Below are positions 34,380 through 45,900 of a DNA stretch of 64,000 nucleotides, in pieces. A model generated the notes under the pieces. That model was not told the origin of the DNA and ran no database searches. It worked only from the letters and a program-made list of their open reading frames with translations. Source of the stretch: Torymus aiolomorphi (Eukaryota; Arthropoda; Insecta; Hymenoptera; Torymidae). The stretch lies in assembly GCA_036365515.1 (NCBI GenBank), contig CM070873.1, forward strand, positions 262,956,075 to 263,020,074, written 5' to 3'. Within the stretch, counting starts at the first letter, position 1. Every line of letters starts with the position of its first letter. The translations under genes and the position numbers were made by a program.

Positions 34380-34700
34380 AGGTCTGCGGCAGCCACTATT
34401 CAGGTGCTTTACGCACATGCCTTGTTACTTTTCCCCTATACTTTTGCCTATACTTGTTGCGTACATTTGCCTACACTTGCCTTAGTTGCGACTAAGACAT
34501 ATTATCGCCTTTACTTTATTTATTACTTTGCCCTTATCGATTTTACCTATACTTTGCCTTATTGCCGATACTTTGCCTACATTTATTGCCTACAGTTACA
34601 TTGCCTATACTTTGTTGTCTTATTTGCGAATAAGACACTTTATACTTTGCCTATTTTATTTGAACGTATTTTACGTTCACACCTTTTTCGGTAATCAACT
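34380..34700 (+). repeat. Degenerate minisatellite based on TTGCCTAYACTT
   Basis: The 12-base word TTGCCTATACTT and close variants (TTGCCTACACTT, TTACCTATACTT, TTGCCTACAGTT) occur at least ten times, separated by irregular short spacers. Two longer pieces, GCGACTAAGACA and GCGAATAAGACA, also recur, about 140 bp apart. Confidence 0.75.
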
Positions 34701-34889
34701 TTTACTTGCGAGTAGAGTTGATTGCATAGACTCTCGAAGTCTTAATTTTCCCTTTTATTTCTTCTCGTTGACAAACTCTAACAATATAAATAACTCGTAC
34801 ACGTTCATTCGTGCACAACGTTTGAAGAAACTGACAAGTTAAAGGCGTTTTGAGAAAAGGATGTTCCGTTTAAAATGTTTGATAAATTA

Positions 34890-35114
34890 TTATGGGTCTG
34901 AAGTTTGCAACGTTGCAGTGCAACGAAATAAAAAAAATAATTCATTTTACTTCAAGTTTATACTAAATTATATTAATCTTGCGTGTAGATTTAGTGTTTT
35001 ATACTATAAAATAACTTTATAACAAAGGATTAGATAACATTTCCATTGTTTAATAACTTTAATCAAGAAAAATTATTTCGTTGCATTCCAACGATGCAAA
35101 CTTCAGATCCATAA
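34890..35114. mobile_element. 225 bp miniature inverted-repeat element
   Basis: The left end TTATGGGTCTGAAGTTTGCA and the following AACGAAATAA match the inverse of the right end (35073-35114) with four differences over about 42 bases. The interior is AT-rich and has no gene. Superfamily not assigned. Confidence 0.8.
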
Positions 35115-35169
35115 ATTATTTTGGTTTTGTAAAATTTATATAATAAAGAAAACTAAATATATAATATAT

Positions 35170-35640
35170 ATACTATACAAATTGTTAACATATATGCAAT
35201 CTGGCACTCTTAAGATAATATATTATGCATTCTTTCATAGTGTTATTAGCTATGGAAATATAGCATGGGGTGCATTTAGAAACAACTTAAACTTACTACA
35301 AAAGATCCAGAACAGGATTTTTAAAATTGTAAACAAAAATAGTTTTAAACAATATAACCCCTTGAATCTCAAACAAATTTTTGCATACGAATGCGTATCC
35401 TATCATTATAATGAGCTAAAGAATTTATACTCAACATCGACTAGAATAACCAGAAATAAACTTATAATACCACCAAAGTGTTTGAAAGCTGTTAGTGACA
35501 GAAGTAACTATGTGAGAGCGATACAAGTATTTAATTGTCTTCCGAAATCTAATCTAAATTTAAAAATTTTAGATATTGCAAAAAATTATAACAAGAAAAA
35601 GCTAAAAATGTGGATTAATAGTAATATTTTTAAAATAAAA
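35170..35640 (+). pseudogene. Non-LTR retrotransposon reverse transcriptase, C-terminal fragment
   Basis: The frame contains IIYYAFFHSVISYGNIAWGA, then LLQKIQNRIFKIV and a downstream Lys/Asn-rich tail. The H-S-x-x-x-Y-G-x-x-x-W-G and Q-(N/K)-R-x-x-(K/R)-I pattern marks the region just after the polymerase palm in Jockey/CR1-type non-LTR retrotransposons. The catalytic YADD region and the endonuclease are missing, as in a 5'-truncated insertion. The open frame continues to 35763, but from about 35640 it reads into the 5' end of hairpin-ended copy C (TAANSLARSFL is translated hairpin sequence). The element's own sequence appears to resume at 38469. Confidence 0.85.
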
Positions 35641-35816
35641 AAAACCGCTGCCAATTCATTGGCACGTAGCTTCCTCAAACTTAATTTACTGATGCCTTCA
35701 ATTATTTTTAAATTCCAATATTTAAAATTTAATACTTTATTTTGTACGGTGAGACTATGTTAAATGGTTTGTGACTTTTTATTTTTACTCTTTCTATTTT
35801 TTATTATTAAAAAGCT

Positions 35817-36602
35817 CCCGAGTAGAAATGAAATACGGCGTGCCGTAGATATCACACGGGCCGGATGGCGTATGCCGTGCAAGGCCCTCGCGCGGCATGT
35901 AACGCTTTTATTGTAAGGTACTTGCGTTTCTACCGTACGATAAACTCATTTACAGCAAGCCTTATCCGGGCCGGTACAACGCCGTGAAATTTTCCGGATA
36001 AGGTACATGTCATTTTTCCGTTATATTAGCATTAGTATTTGAGCATTTGTTTACGGGCGCGTCATACCCTCAAACCTGGATAGTGCTCCGTCTCTGTCGT
36101 ACGATGAACAACCTAATAAGTATAATGGATAAACAATGAAGGAAAAAGTTAAGTACTAAATTTCGAAAAAAGAAGATATTTAATAAAAATAAGTAGTGTT
36201 TAATTAAATAAAGTACAAATAGATGTAGAATTATAATTGTTCGAAGAAGTGCAAATATTAGTTTTATATTTGTTATAAAAAAAAAAACAATATTATAATG
36301 TATAGTGTCCAAATATATAAAATACATTAAATATGATTTAATAAATACATCAAAAATATATTAAATGTTGTAATTTTTATTAAGTATAGAACATATTCGC
36401 TTTCAAATTATTAAGACAATAATCAGGGCCAGATGTTTCACCGGACGTAAGGCTATAGATAGGTAAAATCATCCGGCCCTCATACAGTTCAGCGTTACAT
36501 GCCTCGTACGGCACTCATCCGTCAACAACATCAGGTACGGATCAGGAATCACGGCAGACGGATCCGTCCCGCGTCATTGCCGTTTAAAAATTTCTACTCG
36601 GG
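35817..36602. mobile_element. 786 bp inverted-repeat element, CCCGAGTAGAAA ends
   Basis: It starts with CCCGAGTAGAAATGAAATAC and ends with the inverse of CCCGAGTAGAAATTTTTAAA. Just inside are further partly inverted CGG-rich words. The interior includes AT-rich sequence without coding capacity. A CCCGAGTAG word also sits at 19853 beside the other tRNA-like repeat, perhaps an end fragment of the same family. No clear target duplication was found. Confidence 0.68.
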
Positions 36603-36639
36603 TTGTTATGAGTGAGCTCTCGCAACTTTTAATAATAAA

Positions 36640-36790
36640 AAGTGACGGACCCTGGGATCGAACCAGAGCCGTCGACCCGTGAGTTAGAAACACTACGATC
36701 AAGCCCCGGCCGTCACCGCTCGGCTTTCTGCTAATCGTCATCATATTGTAATCGGACGCCTTGCTTATTTCGTTCTTTCATATTCGTACG
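36640..36790 (-). repeat. tRNA-like interspersed repeat, copy 2
   Basis: On the minus strand GACGGCTCTGGTTCGATCCC includes a perfect RNA polymerase III B box (GGTTCGATCCC), with GGGGCTTGATCGTAGTG as an A-box-like stretch about 45 bases earlier. It matches 19861-20028 over about 150 bases, including the region upstream of the tRNA-like part. Confidence 0.7.
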
Positions 36791-37787
36791 TGTATCCACA
36801 CGTAACAAAGCAATTATTATTATACAATTTTATATTTTACAATGAGATCAATAAGTAGATAAAATTTTAAGTTGATAAATCAAGTATTCTTTGAGAAAAC
36901 GCGAATCGAAAACTTTTTAAAAAATTTTTTAACCTTGAATATCTTTTTTCGTAATGGACCGATTTTTTTGGATAACGAACTCGATCTGAAGGTGTATAAA
37001 AGCTACATCTGTGCAAACATTTCAAGACGATTGAATAATTTTTACTCTCGTTATCGTGAGACAACGAAAACGCAAATTTTTTCTAAAATAATTTTTTTTT
37101 TTAAACAAATGAAGATAATCTCTTAAAATGTTAACTAAATATAGTCTTCAATGAGTTTATTAAGTGGTTAAAATTTTAAGTCGGTAAATCAAGTTTTCGT
37201 TCAGTAAACATGATTCGAAAATTTTTAAAAAAATTTTTAACCTCAAATATCTTTAATAAATCGATTTTTTTGGGCAACGAACTCAATCTGAAGATATGTA
37301 AAAGCTACATCTGTGCCAAATTTCAGGACGATTGGATAATTTTTACTCTTGTTATCGTGCAACAACGAAAACTCAAATTTTTTCTAAAATAATTTTTTTC
37401 TAAAAAACAAATGAAGATAATCTCTTGAAATTTAAACCAAATATAGTCTTCAATGAGCGTAATAAGTGGTTAAAATTTCAAATCGATAAGTAAAATATTT
37501 TATGAGAAATTAATTTATAAAATATAAAAACGTTTTCCTTAATAACAAATGACAAGTGAAGATAATTTAAATATTAAAAAAAAAAAGTTCATTATATTAT
37601 GTAATAATGGCTGTAAGATATAAAAAAATAAAAAGAATAAAAATTCAAAATCGTTTATTGGTTATAAAAAAAGAAAAACAATAAAAACTCAAATCCATCA
37701 GAGTATCGAGTTTTTGTTCGCGAGATAAAGAGCATATAGTCTTTGTCCGACGAAAATCGGTCGATTCGTTTCCGAGATATAGAGTTT

Positions 37788-37810
37788 ACACACACACACA
37801 CACACACACA

Positions 37811-37894
<84 letters not shown>
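37788..37894. repeat. CA microsatellite, about 53 units
   Basis: A nearly pure CA run with one GA interruption at about 37811. It is the microsatellite part of hairpin-ended copy C. Confidence 0.96.
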
Positions 37895-37895
<1 letters not shown>

Positions 37896-37944
37896 CCACG
37901 AAAAAAAAATTTTTCAAAATCAACAAATATCGACATATATCGCC

Positions 37945-38398
37945 TTAAGGTAGTTCTCTAACGCGTTATAGTTTGTGCGCTCAGCGAGAGCACAAACTAT
38001 ACCATACGCATGCCATACGCGTCGTTCTGTCTCTCTCGCTCTCATGCATGTCGTCTGCTATTTGTGTTTATAATCATTTATATCTTTTTAAAAAGGTCGG
38101 CTTGACACATATTTGATCAACTTAAAAGAAAGAGCTGAATTTCATCTTTCTTAAGCTATGTTTTTCGTTTTGAAAACCCACTTTTTTATCAACTAATACT
38201 ATTACTTCCTGTTATACGTTATATGGCGTCATTTACTCTCAATGTAAAAGTAACCATTTTCAATAATTTTTTTCTTGAAAAATAGGTCGGCAACCTATAT
38301 TTTAAAAAATAAAGAAAAATTATTTAGATTTTAAAGAACACGCTAGAATTTTGTTACTTTCGAAACCCACTTTTTGATATATTAGAGAACTACCTTAA
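37945..38398. mobile_element. TTAA-flanked miniature element, 454 bp
   Basis: The ends are TTAAGGTAGTTCTCTAA and the exact inverse TTAGAGAACTACCTTAA. TTAA at both edges fits a piggyBac- or Kolobok-type target duplication. Inside are a hairpin (TAGTTTGTGC pairing with GCACAAACTA near 37968-37999) and a tandem duplication of about 188 bp (AGGTCGGC at about 38095 and 38284; AACCCACTTTTT at about 38178 and 38364). No coding sequence. Confidence 0.85.
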
Positions 38399-38468
38399 AA
38401 CATCTTTTTGAACATTTTTTGTCTCGAAAATTTTTTTCACCGTTACAAAGCTTCCTCTATGAGGAAGC

Positions 38469-38790
38469 AATAAACACATTATTTTACAAAGAAAAAAAGA
38501 AAAAAAAAACAAAATAATGTCACTTCCAAATATGGGTTGAATAATCAACTATGGACCATATATAATATTAGTAGTGGAATCTTAGATTCCATGTCTAGTT
38601 CGTAAATTTTTTTTTTAAGTTTTTAAGTTTAAGAACGCCGAACCTATGTACAGGTAGCTATGTCTACGTCTATAGGATGTTTGCTGCTTCAGACATATAA
38701 CTATGTCTTGAAGTAAGCAATAACGTGTATTACAACATGTACTACTCTGGATAAATAAATAAAATAAAAAATAAATAAGTTATAATTACG
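38469..38790 (+). mobile_element. Non-LTR retrotransposon 3' untranslated end
   Basis: It begins right after the 3' hairpin of copy C and ends in GGATAAATAAATAAAATAAA. It shares CCGAACCTATGTACAGGTAG and CTATAGGATG with the minus-strand fragment at 20112-20390. It is therefore the tail of the retrotransposon whose reverse transcriptase ends at 35640. The two parts were separated by insertion of copy C. Confidence 0.72.
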
Positions 38791-38792
38791 AA

Positions 38793-38963
38793 AATTGTAA
38801 TTGAATATACAATTTAGCGTTGCCGCAAGTTCATTATGGTACTGTATTTAAATTATAAATTTATAATTATAAATATGATTATAGAATATCTACTTAGTTC
38901 GTTACAAATTTGAGCTATACAAATTTTATATGGCATCGCTAAAGTGTATATTCAATTACAATC
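38793..38963. mobile_element. 171 bp miniature inverted-repeat element
   Basis: The left end ATTGTAATTGAATATACAAT with TTAGCGTTGCC is matched by the inverse of GGCATCGCTAAAGTGTATAT with TCAATTACAATC at the right, with two to three differences over about 31 bases. The interior is AT-rich. It abuts the tail of the non-LTR element. Confidence 0.8.
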
Positions 38964-39360
38964 TTCGAAGGGTTACCTATATACTATGACCTACAGCCGC
39001 AGGCCACTGATTGTCTCGTAGGTACGTGACGTTGACATTTTGCATGTACAACTAATATAACGGAACTATTCTGCTGCAATTCATGTTCGTTAATTAAGCT
39101 AATCAATACATTGTCATAATGTGTGTTCATTAACAGTAACTGTTCACGTTATTTCTTTAATTCTCTCTTATGTAGTTATAGAATTTTATATCCCCTTTAT
39201 TACTTCTAATCAACCTTCGCAATTTATACCCGTGACCTTATACCTCTATTCTCATAACCTATAGTATAAAAAGTGAAAATTATCAAAATAAGCTGCTAGC
39301 GTTATAAAAAGAAACTTATTATGATCACTTCGAGTTACGATTATGCATCAGTAAATTTCT
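38964..39360. other. AT-leaning stretch without recognised content
   Basis: No frame, repeat or RNA gene was found here. Confidence 0.4.
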
Positions 39361-42300
39361 CCGCGAGCCCTCACGGCTGATCCCCACGTGCGGATATATA
39401 TACGGATAATAACGCGTTATATTTCGGCGATTGATGGTTTCCCGCGAGTGTAAGCAGGGATCAATTGGATTTATCACCCCGAATAAATTCATCGGCGCGC
39501 GCGCTCGCGCCGCAATATGCTTTACGCCTCGTATTATGAGAAAAGTTGTATAGAAAGTACGTTCGCAGGCTGCGGAAGAAGAATGGAATCAGTGCGCCGG
39601 GCATCGGGGGTGATAAAAAGGCCCGAAACTTGTTGATACACGAGTAGTAGAGGGGGAAGGTATATATCGGTGAAGGGAGCCATTTCCGGTATATCGTGTG
39701 TTTTCCGATGCTCCGTGCCATTCCCGCTACGGCCGGTTTACGTGCGCTCACGGTAAGAGAGAACTTTCACTTATCTCTCTCTTTCTTCCGTATATACAGA
39801 GATCCCCCGGCTTACGGGATGACGGGGGCGAACCACCACCTAGTAACTGCTCCTAATTTATTCTCCATCTGCGAGGGAGGCGAGGGTGAGCCTTATTTAT
39901 TTCCGGAACTTCGTCGCCGCGCGCGTTCGTGCACAACAGAGAAGAACGAACGAGCGTGAGAGAAGGAGAGAATAAGGGCGGAGGAGTAAATGAAGATGAA
40001 GAGACGTGAACGAGAGGCGAAAGCGAAGGATAGAGAGAAGGAGGGACGATATAATATCCCGTCGGCCTAGAGAGCCGGGGGTTCAGCCCAGCTAATAGAA
40101 ATATAAATCAGAAACTCTTTCGGGACACTCGCCGCTTATTACCGCGTCCGGGGCTGCATGAGTGAGAAAAAGTGGCGTAGGTGGACGGACGGTCCTCACG
40201 AGTAGTAGAAAAAATGTAGACGCCGCTGCTGGCCTCTAACACTTCTTTTTCACTCTATTTATGCCAGTTGCGTCAAGGTGCGAGCACGTACGCCTTCGGC
40301 ACGGCCAAACAGAAACCAACACCCTTTCGTCTGGGTGTTTTTCGAGAGATATGGAAACGGGGAAGAAAGTATCTCGGGGAAACGGGCTGCACGATCAGGA
40401 ATTATTATCGAATCTCGAGTCGTTCGCAAGCCCAGTAGTCGTAAAGCTGTAGGAGGAAAAGTGAAATCGTCCGCAGTTTTCGCAGCTCTCGGCGGGTTGA
40501 GAGAAGGAGGTGAAAAAGCGAGAAAGAATGAGAGCGAGAGGGACTTTTAAGAGGCAAAGTGGACGCGGAAATAAAATACGAAAATAGAGGGGCGAAGGCC
40601 CTGTGCTGCCTTCGCCTGCTGCTTCTACTACTACTACTACCGCTACTACTCTCCGGAGGAAAATTTCGAAGCCCCGATGCTGCGCGAGTGCTGTAAGGAG
40701 AGACTCTTGACGAGTTCTTCTCGCTCTCTTTTCACGGTTCTCAGCGGCGGTGGTGGAGGCTCCTTGCGCGATTACTTCGCCGGAACTCGTTCAGAACTTC
40801 ATTTCTCGCGCTGCAGTGCAAAAAAGATTCATTACACTTCCGAACAATTGCACCCAACCCCTCGAATATTCCCGGGGATTCAGGTTCTTTTCGAAAGCTG
40901 AGCGGATGTCGGATTTCCAATCATATGTTCGGCAACTATTTCCCCTTCGTTTTTCTGCCACTGGAAAGCAAGAAAAACATATTGGATTTTTATACAACAG
41001 ATTCTTTATTATTATTCAAAAACTTTTGAACGGATGTCGCCCGGAACTTTAAGCTTGAAAAGAACATGTTAATATTTAAGTCCGCACTCGAAGACGATTA
41101 CCTCGAAATCCAGTTAATGATAAAGCAGACACACCGTCGTGTCCCGCGTGATATAGCTACCGGAGCTTAAAGCTTCGGGGTCGAGTCTGTTGCATTGAAA
41201 ATGGATGATATCCCCCTCGAGCTAGAGAGACGTGTGCGGGAGTGAGGGTACGGGTATAAGGGCGCGACAGCGACGGTGGCGGCGGCTGCAGTAGGATACG
41301 GGCGTCGAAAGCACGTGCGTCTCCCGGTAAAACGCCTCTCGGATCACTTGCCACCCTCGGGAGCGTAACCCCTTGAACTACCTCCACACAGCTCTCGCTC
41401 ACCTCTCTCCCTCTCGCCCTTCCGCCGCACCGCACTTCATCCACTTCCTCGCCGAGGCGCTTGGCAAGATCCTTCGCGTCGCGCAGCGTCCGACAGGAGG
41501 AGGGGGAGCGCATCCATGGTCGCAGAGAGCCAGCCAAGCTAGGAGAGGAGGAGCGCGACGGCAGCTCTCGAAACTGCCGAGTTGCAAATGTATCGTTAGC
41601 CCTTGAGCGTGCTCCGAGAGTTACCCAGCTTCTAGCCCCCGTTCTTGCGTGATACCCACCCGTAGCCCGGCGCGCACTACTGTCGACGCGTTTCTTACTC
41701 CAATACGAGCAAGGGGAAGAGGTTCTCTATACCTTCGGCCACTTCGACGTACCCTCGCTCACCTATACGGGTCTCGCGTGTCTCTCGTACTGTGTGTATT
41801 GCGTGCGCGTGTGTGCGGGTACCAGTTGACACGATCGACACCCTGCTCGAAACTTCCGCCGACCTGGCTATAACGGCGCTCCCGCGATTATTAATGTCCT
41901 TTTCATGACTCGATGGGGCGCCACTTGTCGAGTTTGACCTTGTTTTTTTACCCTAAGCGCTAAATCAATCGCGGCTGGTGTGTATGTGTGTATCTGTGTG
42001 TTCGCCCTGCCGAGGTGCTTTCCAGCCTATATTGTTTTTATTTTCTTGTAATAAGTTCCGGACATATACCCAATTGTTTTCCCTCGTTTTATGTTTTCAA
42101 CGTCTTTTTTTTTATCGTTCCGCGTCGAAAGTCGACGCCGCGCAGCATATGTGATAATAAAACGTCGATTAGCTTTATTTTATCGGCAAACGATTGTTTC
42201 GGGGATTCCAATAGGTGATACGTGGAAAGACGAGAGGGGAATACAGAGAGAGAATTATGGGAAATTCAGTAGCTTTATGATTTATAACAATGTGCCTACA

Positions 42301-45300
42301 TTCCGATTCCATTAGAGCGGCGAGCATGTAGTAGTAGTAGAAGTAGCGAGCGCGGAGCCTTTTGAGAAATGAAAACTTTACGAGCCATCTCGATGAAAGG
42401 GAGATCATAATAGCGCGTATATCTTCGCGATGGTCGAAAGCGCGAGGACACTGAGAACGCTCTGAAAGGACCTTCAGTGCGCGTGTGAGAGTGGAGAGTT
42501 TCCTGGAGGAAATCCACTGTATGCGCTTGAAACTACGCCACTAAGTTTCCCTCGAATAACCTATTGAGATTACATCATTTTCCGTTATATCGCTCGTTTA
42601 GTTCAAACTCGAGTTTTGATCAGTTTTTTTTTTTATTTTTTCGGGTAACATTAATTTTTGGCGTGCTTTGGGAATGAACATTTTCGTCTTTGTAAACGGA
42701 TATCTAGAAAGCGTTGAATGGATTAATTTGTTAGATTTCGCTGTTGAATTTGAATTTAAATGAATCTGTATGAATTTATAATAGTTACATTTAATGTACA
42801 TTTACTATTGTTATTGTAAAAAAACGAAGCTTTTTTACAATGTAAAAATCAGATTCAACAAACCCAATAAAAAAGTCATAAATTTAAAAACAAAAAAGAA
42901 AGATCCTTCTCCCTCTCGAGCTTCCACCGCGACATAGATAGAAAATAAAATCTTATCAGCGCTTTTCTTCACGCTTCGATGACTCTTTTACGCTCATTTA
43001 CGATCGGTGATATCGAATCAGAGTGTAAAAGTGTGGCTCTCCCCGTAACCCTCCGCCGATCCCACGAACTCTTTAGTCTCGATGAGACTCGAATAATTCT
43101 CTCTTTCTCTCCTGCGCGAGTTCTCTCTCCCCTCACCCTTGCAGAATGCTGTGCAGCACTGCAGCACAGCGCCCGGATAATTAAGGAAGTTTTGTCGGGA
43201 CAATCAGAATCCTGGTTTGCCCCAGCGTTCTGGTTTCTGGATTTTGCGATGCTCGCGCGCGCTCACTCACTCGCGAGGAGAAGGAGGGGGGGGCGATGAG
43301 CTTCATGCAGCAGCGGTCTACTAGTTTCACCAAGGAATGTCAATACTACAGGAAGTTTCCGATGCCGCCACCGCCACTGCCGTGGAGCGAACGAAAATAC
43401 GAGCGTCTCCGTCTATCGCTCTGTTTACCAAGTTCGCTCCATTGACGCGTCCCTGAAAGCCGCGCGCTATTTCGACTTTGGTTAATTTTTATACCGAGAA
43501 GGAGAGTGCAGCTTCTCTTCTCTCTCTATTCCTATCTTACTCTAATAATTATAACATAATTGAATAGTCGGCGAACGATAACTTCAGCGCGAATTTCGAG
43601 GAGTGTAGCGCTATTAATTAAAGCATTTCTTTTTTCTTCCCTTGTGACGACGATGACGGCTAACTTTTATCAGCAAAATCCTGGATGATAAGTACAATAT
43701 TATATTACGAGAGCGAAGGAGTCAAAAGGGTGGTGCGAGAGAAAAATAAAAGGAATTATGGACGATGGCCCGGAGGTGTACGAGAGCGGAATCTACTCCT
43801 TTCTTGTTCTTTCGCTCCTTTTCTCCTTCTCATCGTGTGTGTATTGTCTTTTCCATTTTCTACGTGTACGCCGTCCTTTGCCTCATCTTTCTCAGTCTCT
43901 CTCTCTTACGTTCTCTCCAGCGTTCTCGAGTGGCTTAATGGAAAAAGGCTCCTGAGAGACCGCTGAAACCTGGCCATCGAAATCTCGGAATATCTCGCCT
44001 GGGATTTGGGACGATAATTCTAAAAATATTCCCGCCTTATTCCTTCGCCGCCCCCTCGGCAATGAGCAGTTAATAAGCTCTCCTTTCCCTTCGTGTATCC
44101 CTTTGCCTTCTATTTTTTTCTTTCTCTCTCGGTTTTCGCACTCCTTTTTCTCACTTCCTGATCCCGCCGTAATTAACCGCGAATGACGCACACGGAAGGG
44201 ACGCGTTCCGCTGAAAACAACCTTCCGCGGTCGGAACTCGATACGGAGACAATTTTTCTTCGAAGCCGCTGCAAGATGAAGTCTTATCACCTTATTCCGA
44301 CGGCTGAACAACAATGTACTTAGAAAATCCTACTGGAGTACGTCGCGAGGCGGTCGCTGCTGCCGTTGTATCGGCTCCGATCGATCGATCGTCTTCGTCC
44401 CTTTCTTGCGCGTGTCCATCCTCTCTCCCCTCGAATATCGCGCAGAACTTGATGCTCTCTTCGCATCCGCTTCCAGCACGTACGTGTGTGTGTGTGTGTG
44501 TATGTGTGCGTGTGGTGGTTGGCGCGCTCACTCCTGCCGCTGCCGCTGCGTCGAAGTTATTGCCTCGGTTTTTATTGCGCGAGTTATTGCGCATCAGAGA
44601 ATGGACCATGAAGGACGCGCAGCAAATTCGCTCGTTCCCTCCTCCCCCTCGCCCCATACTTTTTCTAGTTATATTTGCCTTCCTTTTATTTTCTTCCATG
44701 TACTTTCATTTTTTATGACCCTCGATACTTTTCCTTTTCCGCTATTTATCCGCCTCATGATAATGCTTCCTCTTCTCCACCGTTCAATTGTAATTTTTTC
44801 CACGATAGTGCAGCATATATTCATAGAGAAATTAAAGTACAGTACCTTCTTTCATGCAACGCGCATTTCACGAATCCCGAAGATTGTTTTCTTATTGCAT
44901 TATAAATTCACTTACCCAACCTACTCACTACCATATTTGTTATGAAACGAAATAAGTTTTGCGTATATGTCTGTACTGCATTGTTGCTCTTGAACGCTCT
45001 CTCTCTCTCTCTCTCTCCCCCCTTTATATATTCTCCTTTTTAACCCAGCACTTTTCCGGCTGCCGCGAAGCGTTCAGAATTCTTATCTCGCGCGGCCCGA
45101 AGAACGCGCGCACTGGCACGAACGCGGGCCGGCGATCTCTTGCATAACGAAATCGGAAAAGCATACACGCTCACGCGAACCAAAGTGTTCCTTTGAAAAA
45201 TTTGCAGCGCGAAAGGAACTTCTCTCTCTCTCTCTCTCTCTCACGCAGGGGGCGGCACACAAGGGCAGGGTGCGAGCGCTCCGCTCGAGGCGTCGATCTG

Positions 45301-45451
45301 TATATACGACATTGTCGGGAGGGAGAAACATTACTCACAGGTCAGCGAGGACGCGTCGACTCTGCGGTCCTCCGCAGCCGCGACGACAAAGTATCATAGG
45401 CAGCGGTTCGGTCATCGGTCGCGCGCATCGTCTTCGACAGCTGGCGGCACA

Positions 45452-45526
<75 letters not shown>

Positions 45527-45900
45527 GGCCCGAGTGAGCTGGAGGTATGCGCACTGACGCGAAAATCGCCAATGCCGGTGTACACACACCGAAAATAGAC
45601 GATCCGTTTCGTGCTACGCGAGAAAGCTTGCCGCTTTTGACTCCCCGCGACAAAAAGGCTGTGTGCTGCGCGCTGCCGCTGCAGCACACCAAACTTTTTC
45701 GATAAAAGCGCCAGCCCGCTCGCCTTTACAGCACGCTAAGCCTCTCGCTCTATATAATCCCTTAAGCTTTTATTTTCGTGTCTTCGAGCGCTTTGTGTAA
45801 GCGCGCGTGGGGTCTTCCTTCACGCGCGCGCCATCTAAATATACTAAGGAAGCGACGTAAGAATATTTCGCACCGAGGCCTTGGAGAACACTCTATTTTT
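39361..45900. other. CpG-rich non-coding block, 6.5 kb
   Basis: The block holds a CTA/TAC trinucleotide run (40626-40650), a GT run (44483-44515), CT runs (44999-45018, 45221-45242) and a long GA tract (45454-45524). Frames up to 179 residues on both strands are low-complexity or Arg/Ser-rich and carry no domain. Positions 42560-42900 form a small AT-rich island with no structure seen. A minus-strand donor-like GGTGAGCG lies near 41400, without an exon I can support. Confidence 0.4.
45454..45524. repeat. GA microsatellite, about 35 units
   Basis: An uninterrupted GA run of 71 bases in CpG-rich surroundings. Confidence 0.97.

Larger units (their letters stand above)
35640..38470 (+). mobile_element. 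Hairpin-ended element, copy C, carrying nested insertions
   Basis: The 5' hairpin TGCCAATTCATTGGCA lies at 35649-35664, followed by CGTAGCTTCCTCA. The 3' hairpin GCTTCCTCTATGAGGAAGC lies at 38450-38468. Subrepeats of about 305 bp occur near 36870 and 37180, with a partial one near 37480. The conserved block GAAAATCGGTCGATTCG (about 37751-37767) and the CA microsatellite (37788-37894) follow. Three foreign pieces are nested inside (35817-36602, 36640-36790, 37945-38398). Without the last, the distance from microsatellite to 3' hairpin is about 100 bp, as in copies A and B, which confirms the reading. Confidence 0.75.

Noticed and set aside
34404..34842. Hydrophobic Tyr/Leu-rich frames that look like a membrane protein
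   Set aside because: They translate the TTGCCTAYACTT minisatellite; two frames give equally hydrophobic products, so the composition explains them.
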